Origin: Cherax quadricarinatus
Lineage: Eukaryota > Arthropoda > Malacostraca > Decapoda > Parastacidae
Reading direction: 5' to 3'
Length of the DNA stretch: 64,000 nucleotides
Assembly (NCBI RefSeq): GCF_038502225.1
Contig: NW_027196445.1
Location: 1-64,000 of the forward strand
Each line of letters opens with the position of its first letter. The first letter of the stretch is position 1. Of this stretch, positions 1 through 14,606 are shown piece by piece. The notes below the pieces were generated by a model. It saw only the letters and a list, made by a program, of their open reading frames with translations, searched no databases and was not told the DNA's origin. Position numbers and translations under genes: made by a program.

Positions 1-67
1 TAGGCCTCCTACGCTGGGTAGGCCTCTTACATTGCTTAACTACTTACATCACCACCCATCATTCTTC

Positions 68-240
68 CACCTGCTCACACCTCACATCTGGAGAACACTC
101 ACCTGCTCATACCTCACATTTGGACAATACTAGCCTGCTTACACCTCACACCTAGAAAATACTCACACCTCACGTCTGGGAGGTATTTACCTGGTCACAC
201 CTCACACAATTATTTACGCCTGTCATTTGGATAATATAAG
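68..240. repeat. 32-bp minisatellite, left block
   Basis: Three 32-bp units are visible at 68-99, 100-131 and 132-163, each of the form cacctgctcacacctcac followed by about 14 variable bases, then degenerate units to about 240. Similar units resume at 1213, directly after a LINE fragment, so the LINE interrupts or abuts this array. Confidence 0.75.
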
Positions 241-255
241 CATGCTCACACCCGA

Positions 256-1212
256 ATCTGCATGACAGTGTCTTCCATTGCAGACACTGCAAGGCTCCAG
301 GCGGACATCAACCAAATCTTTCAGTGGGCTGCAGAAAACAATATGAAGTTCAACGATGAGAAATTTAAATTACTCAGATATGGTAAACACGAGGAAATTA
401 AATCTTCATCAGAGTACAAAACAAATTCTGGCCACAAAATAGAGCGAAACACCAACGTCAAAGACCTGGGAGTGATCATGTCGGAGGATCTCACCTTCAA
501 GGACCATAACATTGCATCAATCGCATCTGCTAGAAAAATGACAGGATGGATAATGAGAACCTTCAAAACTAGGGATGCAAAGCTCATGATGACACTCTTC
601 AGGTCACTTGTTCTATCTAGGCTGGAATATTGTTGCACACTAACAGCACCTTTCAAGGCAGGTGAAATTGCTGACCTAGAAAATGTACAGAGAACCTTCA
701 CGGCGCGCATAACGGAGATAAAACACCTCAATTACTGGGAGCGCTTGAGGTTCCTAAACCTGTATTCCCTGGAACGCAGGAGGGAGAGATACATGATTAT
801 ATACACCTGGAAAATCCTAGAGGGACTAGTACCGAACTTGCACACGAAAATCACTCACTACGAAAGCAAAAGACTTGGCAGACGATGCAACATCCCCCCA
901 ATGAAAAGCAGGGGTGTCACTAGCACGTTAAGAGACCATACAATAAGTGTCAGGGGCCCGAGACTGTTCAACTGCCTCCCAGCATACATAAGGGGGATTA
1001 CCAACAGACCCTTGGCAGTCTTCAAGCTGGCACTGGACAAGCACCTAAAGTCGGTTCCTGACCAGCCGGGCTGTGGCTCGTACGTTGGTTTGCGTGCAGC
1101 CAGCAGTAACAGCCTGGTTGATCAGGCTCTGATCCACCAGGAGGCCTGGTCACAGACCGGGCCGCGGGGGCGTTGACCCCCGGAATTCTCTCCAGGTAAA
1201 CTCTCTCTCCAG
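256..1212 (+). mobile_element. LINE family A, 3' fragment with RT C-terminal ORF
   Basis: An open frame at 262-1176 (304 codons, TGA at 1174) encodes the C-terminal part of a non-LTR reverse transcriptase of the CR1/Jockey type. Visible landmarks are 'NMKFNDEKFKLLRYG', 'KDLGVIMSEDLTF', 'LVLSRLEYCC', 'NYWERLRFLNLYSLERRRERY' and 'SVRGPRLFNCLP'. The YxDD palm motif and everything upstream are absent, so the copy is 5'-truncated and cannot move itself. Its 3' end carries short repeats of the form ctctccaggtaaac, as expected for CR1-type tails. A second copy lies at 16894-17552 (minus) and a 3' stub at 29088-29360 (minus). Confidence 0.85.
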
Positions 1213-1275
1213 GTAAACACCTCACACCTAGGGAATACCCACACCTCACGTCTGCAGGGTACTTACCTGCTCACA
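1213..1275. repeat. 32-bp minisatellite, right block
   Basis: Degenerate cacctcac-type units continue the 68-240 array on the other side of the LINE A fragment. Confidence 0.6.
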
Positions 1276-1423
1276 CTTCACCTTCAAGTTGTACATATAA
1301 GCGTATTATTATTTCGTATACATAAACTTGGTCACTCTCTACATAAAGTCAGACCTTGACAACATAACTTTGCTCTGCTCAACCTGGTATATCACTGAAA
1401 CAAGGCATCAACACCCAGCACTA

Positions 1424-2264
1424 TGCAAATTAGACACATGTGCAACATCTGGGTATCTTTATTGTAGACGTTTCGCCCAGAGGCGTCGCTAGATTTGATG
1501 TCACCCGGGACGGAATCTCGGGTGTCACCCAGGGCAGCATCTTTGGTGTCACCCTCATGAAATTCAAGGGCGGGGGGATGGGGGTCAACTCCAGTTAGGT
1601 CACTACTGCATAACCAGTAACTAATTTTTAACAATGATAACGTTTAAGGGCCATAAACTGAACAGGAGAATACTTCTCAACTGTATTAATGATAAAATAA
1701 ATAATCGTAGTAATATTGAGGAAACATAAACTCATATACCACTGTGAGTACAAGCAACAGAGCCTACATTTATTCATCTTCAACAGTGCAAAAAAAAAAA
1801 AAACTGAAAAATGAAGAAAAACATTGCAATATCAGAGAAACACTAGTTCCAATTTGAACTTGAGTTCAGGTAATATCTCAGTGAATCTGACCTTACATTT
1901 CCTTGCGTTCAATCCTGCAAAATCATCTATCGTATCATTAAAATCAATGATTTTCCCTATTTAGGCTTATTTGTACTCTGTACTCATGTAATAGGCGATA
2001 TAAAAACGAAGGATTTTTCTCTTATGTTGGTGCAGCACTGTTTTAGGCATTAGTGGCACCTTCTTTAGAGGCTCTATGGTGTCACCCCCTAAATAGTGTT
2101 CCCCGGGGCGGACCGCCCCCCCCCCGCCCTCCCCTTACGACGCCTCTGGTTTCGCCAACCAGTGGCTTTATCAGTACAAATTCAAGGACATAACTGGAAG
2201 ACAGTAGAGCTGTATACAGAAGATGAGGGACGCAGTCCCTCAACCTTGGAGTTAGTGAAGAAAC
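1424..2264 (-). mobile_element. Penelope-like terminal repeat, split by a hAT-like element
   Basis: 1424-1477 plus 2149-2264 join into one repeat that recurs at 50.5-51.2 kb and 55.0-55.2 kb. It carries acacatgtgcaacatctggg, then ctttattgtagac, then gtttcgcc, then cagtggctttatcag. On the minus strand this reads CTGATAA, a GCCA...TGGC stem, then GAAAC, which resembles the hammerhead ribozyme core known from terminal repeats of Penelope-like elements. Assignment to Penelope-like elements is by resemblance. Confidence 0.65.
1478..2148. mobile_element. Non-autonomous hAT-like DNA transposon with 8-bp TSD
   Basis: The element begins CAGAGGCGTCG at 1478 and ends with the inverted CGACGCCTCTG at 2148. 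It is flanked by a perfect 8-bp direct repeat gtttcgcc (1470-1477 and 2149-2156). Terminal CAGAGGCG plus an 8-bp duplication is the hAT signature. At 671 bp with no transposase frame it is non-autonomous. The interior includes GC-rich stretches and an A-run at about 1790. Confidence 0.88.
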
Positions 2265-2341
2265 CAGAGGCGTCGTAAGGGGAGGGCGGGGGGGCGGGCC
2301 ACCCCGGGTAACACCATTTAGGGGGTGACACCATAGAGCCT
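2265..2341. mobile_element. Terminal fragment of the same hAT-like family
   Basis: The sequence starts CAGAGGCGTCGTAAGG and is almost the exact reverse complement of the right end of the 1478-2148 element. No matching second terminus or duplication is visible, so it is a broken end. Confidence 0.65.
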
Positions 2342-2898
2342 GTAACTACATGTAAACCACACAACAACCAAATTCTGTAAATTCAACATTGTAATCTTTA
2401 TAGAGAATAAACTTTGAATTTGAATTTGAATAGTCGTGAAGAGTCTTCACGTTTCCAGTATAAAAATACCCAAATGTTTCATAGGTGTGTGATTTATCAG
2501 ATCCTGGATCATGGGATCATCTATGGCAGGCAAGCCTCCACCATACACCAATAGTAGGAATAATAATAATAATTACATTCTCTGTCATCATGGCCTGATG
2601 ATAATTATAATGTCTCGAGGCAGAGTTTCTCTCTATACGATAGTTATTCGCCAGGAACTCTGTAATTAACACATGTCCCATTGTTGGTATAAGTGAGTCT
2701 TTAGTGGTGTGGACGCTTCAGGGAATATTGGGGCTGATAATTACGCTATTTAACGCTGGTTTGATTGGTTAATTGGTGTTTTAAGAGACGCCTGAGTTTC
2801 CCTGTCTCCTAATATATTTATTTTTTCCCCTATAATCCACCTTGACCATAATTACTATGACACTTGATTTGTCTTTTCGTAAGGTGAAGTCCAGGATC
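2342..2898. other. No recognisable gene
   Basis: AT-rich sequence with a short TTTGAA repeat near 2415 and an AAT run near 2560. I see no coding or element structure. Confidence 0.5.
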
Positions 2899-3019
2899 TT
2901 TCCTTAATTCATGGTATAATTTAACAAATCTTTGATGACGATTGTTGTTGTAGAGGTGTGACCACAGCTCAGACCTCTACAACACAATTGTTAAGTTATA
3001 CTATGAATTAAGTGAAGGA
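2899..3019. repeat. Imperfect foldback (about 120 bp)
   Basis: The left arm ccttaattcatggtataatt pairs imperfectly with ttatactatgaattaag on the right. The inner stem gttgtagaggt/acctctacaac is perfect (11 bp) around a loop at 2957-2971. It is consistent with a small MITE or foldback element. Confidence 0.6.
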
Positions 3020-3237
3020 AGACAGGGGTACTGACGTGCCCCTTAATTTTTAAACATGGAGGGTCACTTTTGACCTAGGGAGAGCTGGGTTGCCAGTGTG
3101 TGTGTGAAGGAATTTTTTTCCTTGATCTGTTATCCTCTATCCTTATCACTGGTTATCACTGTCATCTGTCGCTGTTATCAGTCAACTTTATCTTCATTAT
3201 TTATTAGCTGGCTCCTGCCACTTCCACACACACACAC

Positions 3238-3321
3238 ACTAGTGGCGACCAGTGAAGAGGCGGGGCCAGGAGCTGTGACTTGACCCCAGCAAGCTACATA
3301 TGGGTGAGTACACACACACAG
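3238..3321 (+). mobile_element. LINE family D 3' terminus between CA runs
   Basis: About 70 bp (ccagtgaagaggcggggcca ... gggtgagtac) match the 3' end of the minus-strand LINE at 26795-27899. A CA run precedes it (3225-3239) and an AC run follows (3311-3321), so this severely 5'-truncated copy sits in a CA microsatellite. Confidence 0.75.
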
Positions 3322-3403
3322 TGTACATGTATGCTAACTCACAGGAGGAACAGTTTATCCTGATCTCAGGCAGATTTGCACATACATTGGCACAGCTGAA
3401 TAT

Positions 3404-3512
3404 TTCTCAGTGTATATACTGCCTCAGTATATATACTGTCTCGGAGTGTATTTACTGCCTCAGTATATATAGTGTCTCAGAGTATATATACTGTCTCGGT
3501 GTATATACACGC
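3404..3512. repeat. Short tandem repeat, tatatactgtctcgg type
   Basis: Four to five imperfect units of about 22-26 bp containing 'cagtatatatactg' and 'tctcgg' alternate across this stretch. Confidence 0.6.
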
Positions 3513-3580
3513 TGTTTTACTTAATCGTTATCTTCGAGTTCAAATTATCTTTAATGTATATCTACGTACTGAGAGCCTAG

Positions 3581-3583
<3 letters not shown>

Positions 3584-3647
<64 letters not shown>

Positions 3648-3648
3648 T
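3584..3648. repeat. (TAA)n microsatellite
   Basis: About 21 uninterrupted taa units. Confidence 0.95.
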
Positions 3649-3951
3649 AATATATAAATGATAATAGAAATGATAATATAGCATATTATATGAAGAAAAA
3701 GAAGAATTAGTAGTTAGTATTGACACATCCGACTGATCATGATGAAAATAAAGATAAATCAGATGTAAACAAACGCACGTCAGGCCCATGTATACCACTG
3801 GCGGAGTAAGGTTAAGTTTTTACGTCGGGTTACGTTTATTACATTTGCACAATATTAAAAAAAAATAAACTTGAAGACAAAAACACCAACCTAATATTGG
3901 ATATTTTTAAGTTTAAAGTATGTTCACACCAGGACCCGACCGTCATTATTA

Positions 3952-6900
3952 CCTGTCATCCTCCATCACCCTGGATGTTCTGTCATCCTCCATCACCCTG
4001 GATGGTTCTGTCATCCTCCATCACCCTGGATGTTCTGTCATCCTCCATCACCCTGGATGGTTCTGTCATCCTCCATCACCCTGGATGGTTCTGTCATCCT
4101 CCATCACCCTGGATGGTTCTGTCATCCTCCATCACCCTGGATGGTTCTGTCATCCTCCATCACCCTGGATGGTTCTGTCATCCTCCATCACCCCGGATGG
4201 TTCTGTCATCCTCCATCACCCTGGATGTTCTGTCATCCTCCATCACCCTGGATGGTTCTGTCATCCTCCATCACCCTGGATGTTCTGTCATCCTCCATCA
4301 CCCTGGATGGTTCTGTCATCCTCCATCACCCTGGATGGTTCTGTCATCCTCCATCACCCTGGATGGTTCTGTCATCCTCCATCACCCTGGATGGTTCTGT
4401 CATCCTCCATCACCCTGGATGGTTCTGTCATCCTCCATCACCCTGGATGGTTCTGTCATCCTCCATCACCCTGGATGGTTCTGTCATCCTCCATCACCCT
4501 GGATGGTTCTGTCATCCTCCATCACCCTGGATGGTTCTGTCATCCTCCATCACCCCGGATGGTTCTGTCATCCTCCATCACCCTGGATGTTCTGTCATCC
4601 TCCATCACCCTGGATGGTTCTGTCATCCTCCATCACCCTGGATGTTCTGTCATCCTCCATCACCCTGGATGGTTCTGTCATCCTCCATCACCCTGGATGG
4701 TTCTGTCATCCTCCATCACCCTGGATGGTTCTGTCATCCTCCATCACCCTGGATGGTTCTGTCATCCTCCATCTCCCTGGATGGTTCTGTCATCCTCCAT
4801 CACCCTGGATGGTTCTGTCATCCTCCATCACCCTGGATGGTTCTGTCATCCTCCATCACCCTGGATGGTTCTGTCATCCTCCATCACCCTGGATGGTTCT
4901 GTCATCCTCCATCACCCTGGATGGTTCTGTAATCCTCCATCACCCTGGATGGTTCTGTCATCCTCCATCACCCTGGATGGTTCTGTCATCCTCCATCACC
5001 CTGGATGGTTCTGTCATCCTCCATCACCCTGGATGGTTCTGTCATCCTCCATCACCCTGGATGTTCTGTCATCCTCCATCACCCTGGATGGTTCTGTCAT
5101 CCTCCATCACCCTGGATGGTTCTGTCATCCTCCATCACCCTGGATGGTTCTGTCATCCTCCATCACCCTGGATGGTTCTGTAATCCTCCATCACCCTGGA
5201 TGGTTCTGTCATCCTCCATCACCCTGTATGGTTCTGTCATCCTCCATCACCCTGGATGGTTCTGTCATCCTCCATCACCCTGTATGGTTCTGTCATCCTC
5301 CATCACCCTGTATGGTTCTGTCATCCTCCATCACCCTGGATGGTTCTGTCATCCTCCATCACCCTGGATGGTTCTGTCATCCTCCATCACCCTGGATGGT
5401 TCTGTCATCCTCCATCACCCTGTATGGTTCTGTCATCCGACATCACCCTGGATGGTTCTGTCATCCTCCATCACCCTGGATGGTTCTGTCATCCTCCATC
5501 ACCCTGGATGGTTCTGTCATCCTCCATCACCCTGGATGGTTCTGTCATCCTCCATCACCCTGTATGGTTCTGTCATCCTCCATCACCCTGGATGGTTCTG
5601 TCATCCTCCATCACCCTGTATGGTTCTGTCATCCTCCATCACCCTGGATGGTTCTGTCATCCTCCATCACCCCGGATGGTTCTGTCATCCTCCATCACCC
5701 TGTATGGTTCTGTCATCCTCCATCACCCTGGATGGTTCTGTCATCCTCCATCACCCTGGATGGTTCTGTCATCCTCCATCACCCTGGATGGTTCTGTCAT
5801 CCTCCATCACCCTGTATGGTTCTGTCATCCTCCATCACCCTGGATGGTTCTGTCATCCTCCATCACCCTGGATGGTTCTGTCATCCTCCATCACCCTGGA
5901 TGGTTCTGTCATCCTCCATCACCATGTATGGTTCTGTCATCCTCCATCACCCTGGATGGTTCTGTCATCCTCCATCACCCTGTATGGTTCTGTCATCCTC
6001 CATCACCCTGGATGGTTCTGTCATCCTCCATCCTCCTGGATGGTTCTGTCATCCTCCATCACCCTGTATGGTTTTGTCATCCTCCATCACCCTGGATGGT
6101 TCTGTCATCCTCCATCCCCCTGGATGGTTCTGCCATCCTCCATCTCCCTGGATGGTTCTGTCATCCTCCACCCCCCTGGATGGTTCTGTCATCCTCCATC
6201 ACCCTGGATGGTTCTGTCATCCTCCATCACCCTGGATGGTTCTGTCATCCTCCATCACCCTGGATGGTTCTGTCATCCTCCATCCCCCCTGGATGGTTCT
6301 GTCATCCTCCATCACCCTGGATGGTTCTGTCATCCTCCATCCCCCTGGATGGTTCTGTCATCCTCCATCACCCTGGATGGTTCTGTCATCCTCCATCACC
6401 CTGGATGGTTCTGTCATCCTCCATCACCCTGGATGGTTCTGTCATCCTCCATCCCCCTGGATGGTTCTGTCATCCTCCATCCCCCTGGATGGTTCTGTCA
6501 TCCTCTATCCCCCTGGATGGTTCTGTCATCCTCCATCACCATGGATGGTTCTGTCATCCTCCATCACCCTGGATAGTTCTGTCATCCTCCAACCCCCATG
6601 GATCGTTCTGTCATCCTCCATCACCCTGGATGGTTCTGTCATCCTCCATCACCCTGGATGGTTCTGTCATCCTCCATCACCCTGGATAGTTCTGTCATCC
6701 TCCATCACCCTGGATGGCTCTGTCATCCTCCATCACCCTATATGATTCTGTCATCCTCCATCACCTTGGATGGTTCTGTCATCCTCCATCATGCTGGATG
6801 GTTCTGTCATCCTCCATCATGCTGGATGGTTCTGTCATCCTCCATCACCCTGGATGGTTCTGTCATCCTCCATCCTGCTGGATGGTTCTATCATCCTCCA

Positions 6901-8420
6901 TCCCGCTGGATGGTTCTGTCATCCTCCGTCACCCTGGATAGTTCTGTCATCCTCCATCCCCCTGGATGGTTCTGTCATCCTCCATCCCCCTGGATGGTTC
7001 TATCATCCTCCATCCCCCTGGATGGTTCTGTCATCCTCCATCCCCCTGGATGGTTCTGTCATCCTCCATCATGCTGGATGGTTCTGTCATCCTCCATCCC
7101 CCTGGGTAGTTCTGTCATCCTCCTTCACCCTGGATGGTTCTGTCATCCTCCATCACCCTGGATGGTTCTGTCATCCTCCATCACCCTGGATGGTTCTGTC
7201 ATCCTCCATCCCCCTCGATGGTTCTGTCATCCTCCATCACCCTGGATGGTTCTGTCATCCTCCATCACCCTGGATGGTTCTGTCATCCTCCATCACCCTG
7301 GATAGTTCTGTCATCCTCCATCCCCCTGCATGGTTCTGTCATCCTCCATCACCCTGGATGGTTCTGTCATCCTCCATCACCCTGGATGGTTCTGTCATCC
7401 TCCATCGCCCTGGATGGTTCTGTCATCCTCCATCCCCCTCGATGGTTCTGTCATCTTCCATCATGCTGGATGGTTCTGTCATCCTCCATCACCCTGGATG
7501 GTTCTGTCATCCTCCGTCACCCTGGATGATTCTGTCATCCTCCATCACCCTGGATGGTTCTGCCATCCTCCATCATGCTGGGTGGTTCTGTCATCCTCCA
7601 TCACCCTGGATGGTTGTCATCCTCCATCATGCTGGATGGTTCTGTCATCCTCCATCCCCCTGGATGGTTCTGTCATCCTCCATCCCCCTGGATGGTTCTG
7701 TCATTCTCCATCTCCCTGGATGGTTCTGTCATCCTCCATCCTCCTGGATGGTTCTGTCATCCACCATCCCCCTGGATGGTTCTGTCATCCACCATCACCC
7801 TGGATGGTTCTGTCATCCTCCATCATGCTGGATGGTTCTGTCATCCTCCATTCCCTGGATGTTTCTGTCATCCTCCATCCCCTTGGATGGTTCTGTCATC
7901 CTCCATCACGCTGGATGGTTCTGTCATCCTCCATCCCCCTGGATGGTTCTGTCATCCTCCATCACCCTGGATGGTTCTGTCACCCCCATCCCCCTGGATG
8001 CTTCTGTCATCCTCCATCACCCTGGATGGTTCTGTCATCCTCCATCACTCTGGATGGTTCTGTCATCCTCCATCACCCTGGATAGTTCTGTCATCCTCCA
8101 TCACCCTGGATGGTTCTGTCATCCTCCATCATGCTGGATGGTTCTGTCATCCTCCATCACCCTGGATGGTTCTGTCATCCTCCATCACCCTGGATGGTTC
8201 TGTCGCCCTCCATCACCCTGGATTGTTTTGTCGCCCTCCATCACCCTGGATGGTTCTGTCATCCTCCATCACCCTGGATGGTTCTCCTGTCATCCTCTAT
8301 CACGCTGGATGGTTCTGTAATCCTCCATCACCCTGGATGGTTCTGTCGCCCTCCATCACACTGGATGGCTCTGTCGTCCTCCATCACACTGGATGGTTCT
8401 GTCATCCTCCATCACGCTAG
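3952..8420. repeat. 28-bp minisatellite, main array
   Basis: About 160 head-to-tail units of the form ggttctgtcatcctccatca + ccctggat (28 bp), with some 27-bp units that lack one g (gatgttctg). No stop triplet occurs in any plus frame of the consensus, and 28 is not a multiple of 3. All three frames therefore stay open for kilobases and spell one 28-residue repeat. Each unit contains CCATC and GATGG, which can form a 5-bp hairpin around a 6-base loop. Order runs from near-identical units at the left to increasing ccccctgg, catgctgg and cacgctgg variants at the right. The long plus-strand frames are artefacts of the repeat. Confidence 0.97.
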
Positions 8421-9114
8421 ATGGTTCTACTGTCATACTCCATCACGCTGGATGGTTCTGTTGTTATACTCCATCACGCTGGATGGGTCTCCTGTCATCC
8501 TCCATCATGCTGGATGGTTCTATTGGCATACTCCATCACGCTGGATGGTTCTATTGTCATCCTCCATCACGCTGGATGGTTCTATTGTCATACTCCATCA
8601 CGCTGGATGGTTCTATTGTCATACTCCATCACGCTGGATGGTTCTATTGCCATACTCCATAACGCTGGATGGTTCTGTTGTCATACTCCATCACGCTGGA
8701 TGGTTCTATTGTCATACTCCATCACGCTGGATGGTTCCGTTGTCATACTCCATCATGCTGAATGGTTCTGTTGTCATACCCCATCACGCTGGATGGTTCT
8801 GTTGTCATACTCCATCACGCTGGATGGTTCTGTTGTCATCCTCCATCACGCTGGATGGTTCTATTGTCATCCTCCATCACGCTGGATGGTTCTATTGTCA
8901 TACTCCATCACGCTGGATGGTTCTGTTGTCATACTCCATCACGCTGGATGGTTCTGTTGTCATACTCCATCATGCTGGATGGTTCTGTTGTCATACTCCA
9001 TCACGCTGGATGGTTCTGTTGTCATACTCCATCGCGCTGGATGGTTCTATTGTCATACTCCTTCACGCTGGATGGTTCTGTTGTCATACTCCATCACGCT
9101 TAATGGTTCTCCTG
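8421..9114. repeat. 31-bp variant block of the minisatellite
   Basis: Units lengthen to 31 bp (ggttctattgtcatactcca + tcacgctggat) by a 3-bp insertion after 'ggttct' and a shift to cacgctgg. About 22 units are present. The array stops cleanly near 9114. Confidence 0.93.
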
Positions 9115-9324
9115 TGTAGAAGCAACTGTAAACTGACTAATGGTAGTGAGTTAAGTTAGGTAAGATTTGTCAGGAAACAGAACAAGTGTTTCCTGACGCG
9201 GGTCTTAGTTGTATGGAGACCCACAGTTGGAGTTTATGGTCATCTGACCGAGGCCTTCCACTGGCTTACCGCCTCACCCCTTAAAATTCGGTCTTGTATC
9301 CATTATAAGGCCGTGTATTCCGGG
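9115..9324. other. No recognisable feature
   Basis: Unique-looking sequence between the minisatellite and a LINE-A-like relic. Confidence 0.5.
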
Positions 9325-9462
9325 GATCAAAGTCTCCACAGCCCGGTCCACGATCCGGCATCCCGGTGGATCAGGGCCTGATCAACCAGGCTGTGACTGC
9401 TGGCCGCACGTAGTCCAATGTATGAACCACAGCCCCGATGATCTTGCACCGACTTTAAGTAC
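9325..9462 (-). mobile_element. Diverged LINE-A-like 3' end
   Basis: It matches LINE A minus-orientation phrases such as 'gatcaaccaggctgtgactg' and 'ctggccgcacgtag', with many substitutions. Non-coding relic. Confidence 0.5.
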
Positions 9463-9474
9463 GACCACCATCCA

Positions 9475-9540
9475 CAGCATAGGTATAGGTATGATTACCC
9501 ACAGGATAGGTATGATCACCCACAGTATGGGTATGACCAC
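9475..9540. repeat. 21-bp tandem repeat, three units
   Basis: Units resembling 'ccacaggataggtatgatca' repeat about three times. Confidence 0.65.
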
Positions 9541-9602
9541 CACCTGAAGTCTGGGCAAACACGTTCAGAGGAAGCGTTTTTCCTCGAGCAAGAAGTGAAT
9601 GA

Positions 9603-10588
<986 letters not shown>

Positions 10589-10592
10589 AGAG

Positions 10593-10710
10593 AGATAACA
10601 AAAAAAAATACTTTCAAATGAGCTGATGTAGGTAACAGCTCTTAGCTTGTCAATAAAGTTAGGAATCCTTAACCTAACCTTGTCAAACCCTGTGTAAGAG
10701 AGAGAGAAAA

Positions 10711-10790
<80 letters not shown>
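10593..10790 (+). repeat. Duplicated LINE B 3' end with (GA)n
   Basis: The last ~100 bp of LINE B (from the A-run through ccctgtgtaagagagag) and the following GA tract are repeated almost perfectly, directly downstream of copy 1. This makes a tandem 3'-end duplication of about 250 bp. Confidence 0.85.
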
Positions 10791-10792
<2 letters not shown>

Positions 10793-10975
10793 TTGTAAAT
10801 TGTGAGTTCATTACCTTTGTAAATTGTGAATTCATTACCTCTGTAACTTGCTCAGCTATCAAAACTTTGAGGCCCAGTCCCTGGACCCATTATGTACCTC
10901 TGTAATCTTTTGACTACCGCCCACAGGATGGGTATGGGGTGCATAATAAACATATTAAACTAAAACTAACTAAGA
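10791..10975 (+). mobile_element. 3' end of a further LINE family (E)
   Basis: Non-coding sequence ending gggtatggggtgcataataa and then an aaactaaaactaac tail. It resembles a LINE 3'UTR with a short repeat tail. The family is not identified. Confidence 0.45.
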
Positions 10976-13767
<2,792 letters not shown>

Positions 13768-13828
13768 ATAATAATAATAATAATAATGTGCTACGGAAGT
13801 TACTTCAAAAAACAAATTTAGTGAAAAA

Positions 13829-13911
<83 letters not shown>
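13829..13911. repeat. (TA)n microsatellite
   Basis: About 41 TA units. A short AAT run lies at 13768-13788. Confidence 0.95.
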
Positions 13912-13914
<3 letters not shown>

Positions 13915-14245
13915 ATACATGGAATTTTGTTCCATGTGTTTCTGTATGACCCTTGTGGGTTTAACGCATAGTTTTGAATATATTGCAATTACACATTGTA
14001 ACCTTTACAAAGGAATAAAATCTTTTTTAATCTTTGATGTTTCCATGTGTTCTCCACTAACATTTTTCACCAAATTTATATTATATGCCCCTTGCAGGTT
14101 TAGCGCTTCTTACTTTTATTATAATCAGCAAATCTATTGAAGCCAAAATTTTCCGTAAGACAATCTAGCAGAATAAATTGTTATTGCAAGAACTTTGAGT
14201 AAGTTTATATAAGTACACATAAATACAGTTACACAAATTATGAGA

Positions 14246-14320
14246 ATCTAAATTTTGAAGTGTTAAGATTTAGGTAAAGATCTCCCAATTACCTAAATCT
14301 TAACACTTCAAAATTTAGAT
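14246..14320. repeat. Perfect 32-bp inverted repeat, 11-nt loop
   Basis: 14246-14277 is the exact reverse complement of 14289-14320, and the loop is agatctcccaa. It could form a stable hairpin in single-stranded DNA or RNA. Confidence 0.95.
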
Positions 14321-14544
14321 ACCCAAAGTTCATACATAACTTAATATACTACATTGTAGTATAAATACCTGCACAAAACTATACTGCCTTACACCATAAT
14401 GTATTATTCTCATACTGTAAACTACTTCGACCAATGCTCAGTGTTATATTCCAATAATATAACTTAAATATTTACTACTGATATACACAACCTACAAAAT
14501 ACTTTCGAATTGTCCCAATGTAATATCCCCAGATTATAACTTGA

Positions 14545-14606
14545 GTGCTGTATAATCCTCCGGGTTTAGCGCTTCCCCCGTGATTATAATAATAATAATA
14601 ATAATA
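14545..14606 (+). mobile_element. Short AAT-tailed repeat ('gggtttagcgctt')
   Basis: gggtttagcgcttcccccgt followed by an AAT run. Related pieces occur at about 13944 and 14085 (plus) and, inverted, at 51950, 53742 and 61262. The recurring unit with an (AAT)n end suggests a small retroposon tail. Confidence 0.5.

Noticed and set aside
3952..9114. CRISPR-like regular repeats
   Set aside because: Units are contiguous with no unique spacers, and the DNA is eukaryotic; this is a minisatellite.
3897..9159. Long plus-strand frames (up to 941 codons) with Pro/Ser/His repeats
   Set aside because: All three frames are open because the 28-bp repeat unit lacks stops. The peptide is periodic, the frames overlap one another, and no start context or unique domain exists.
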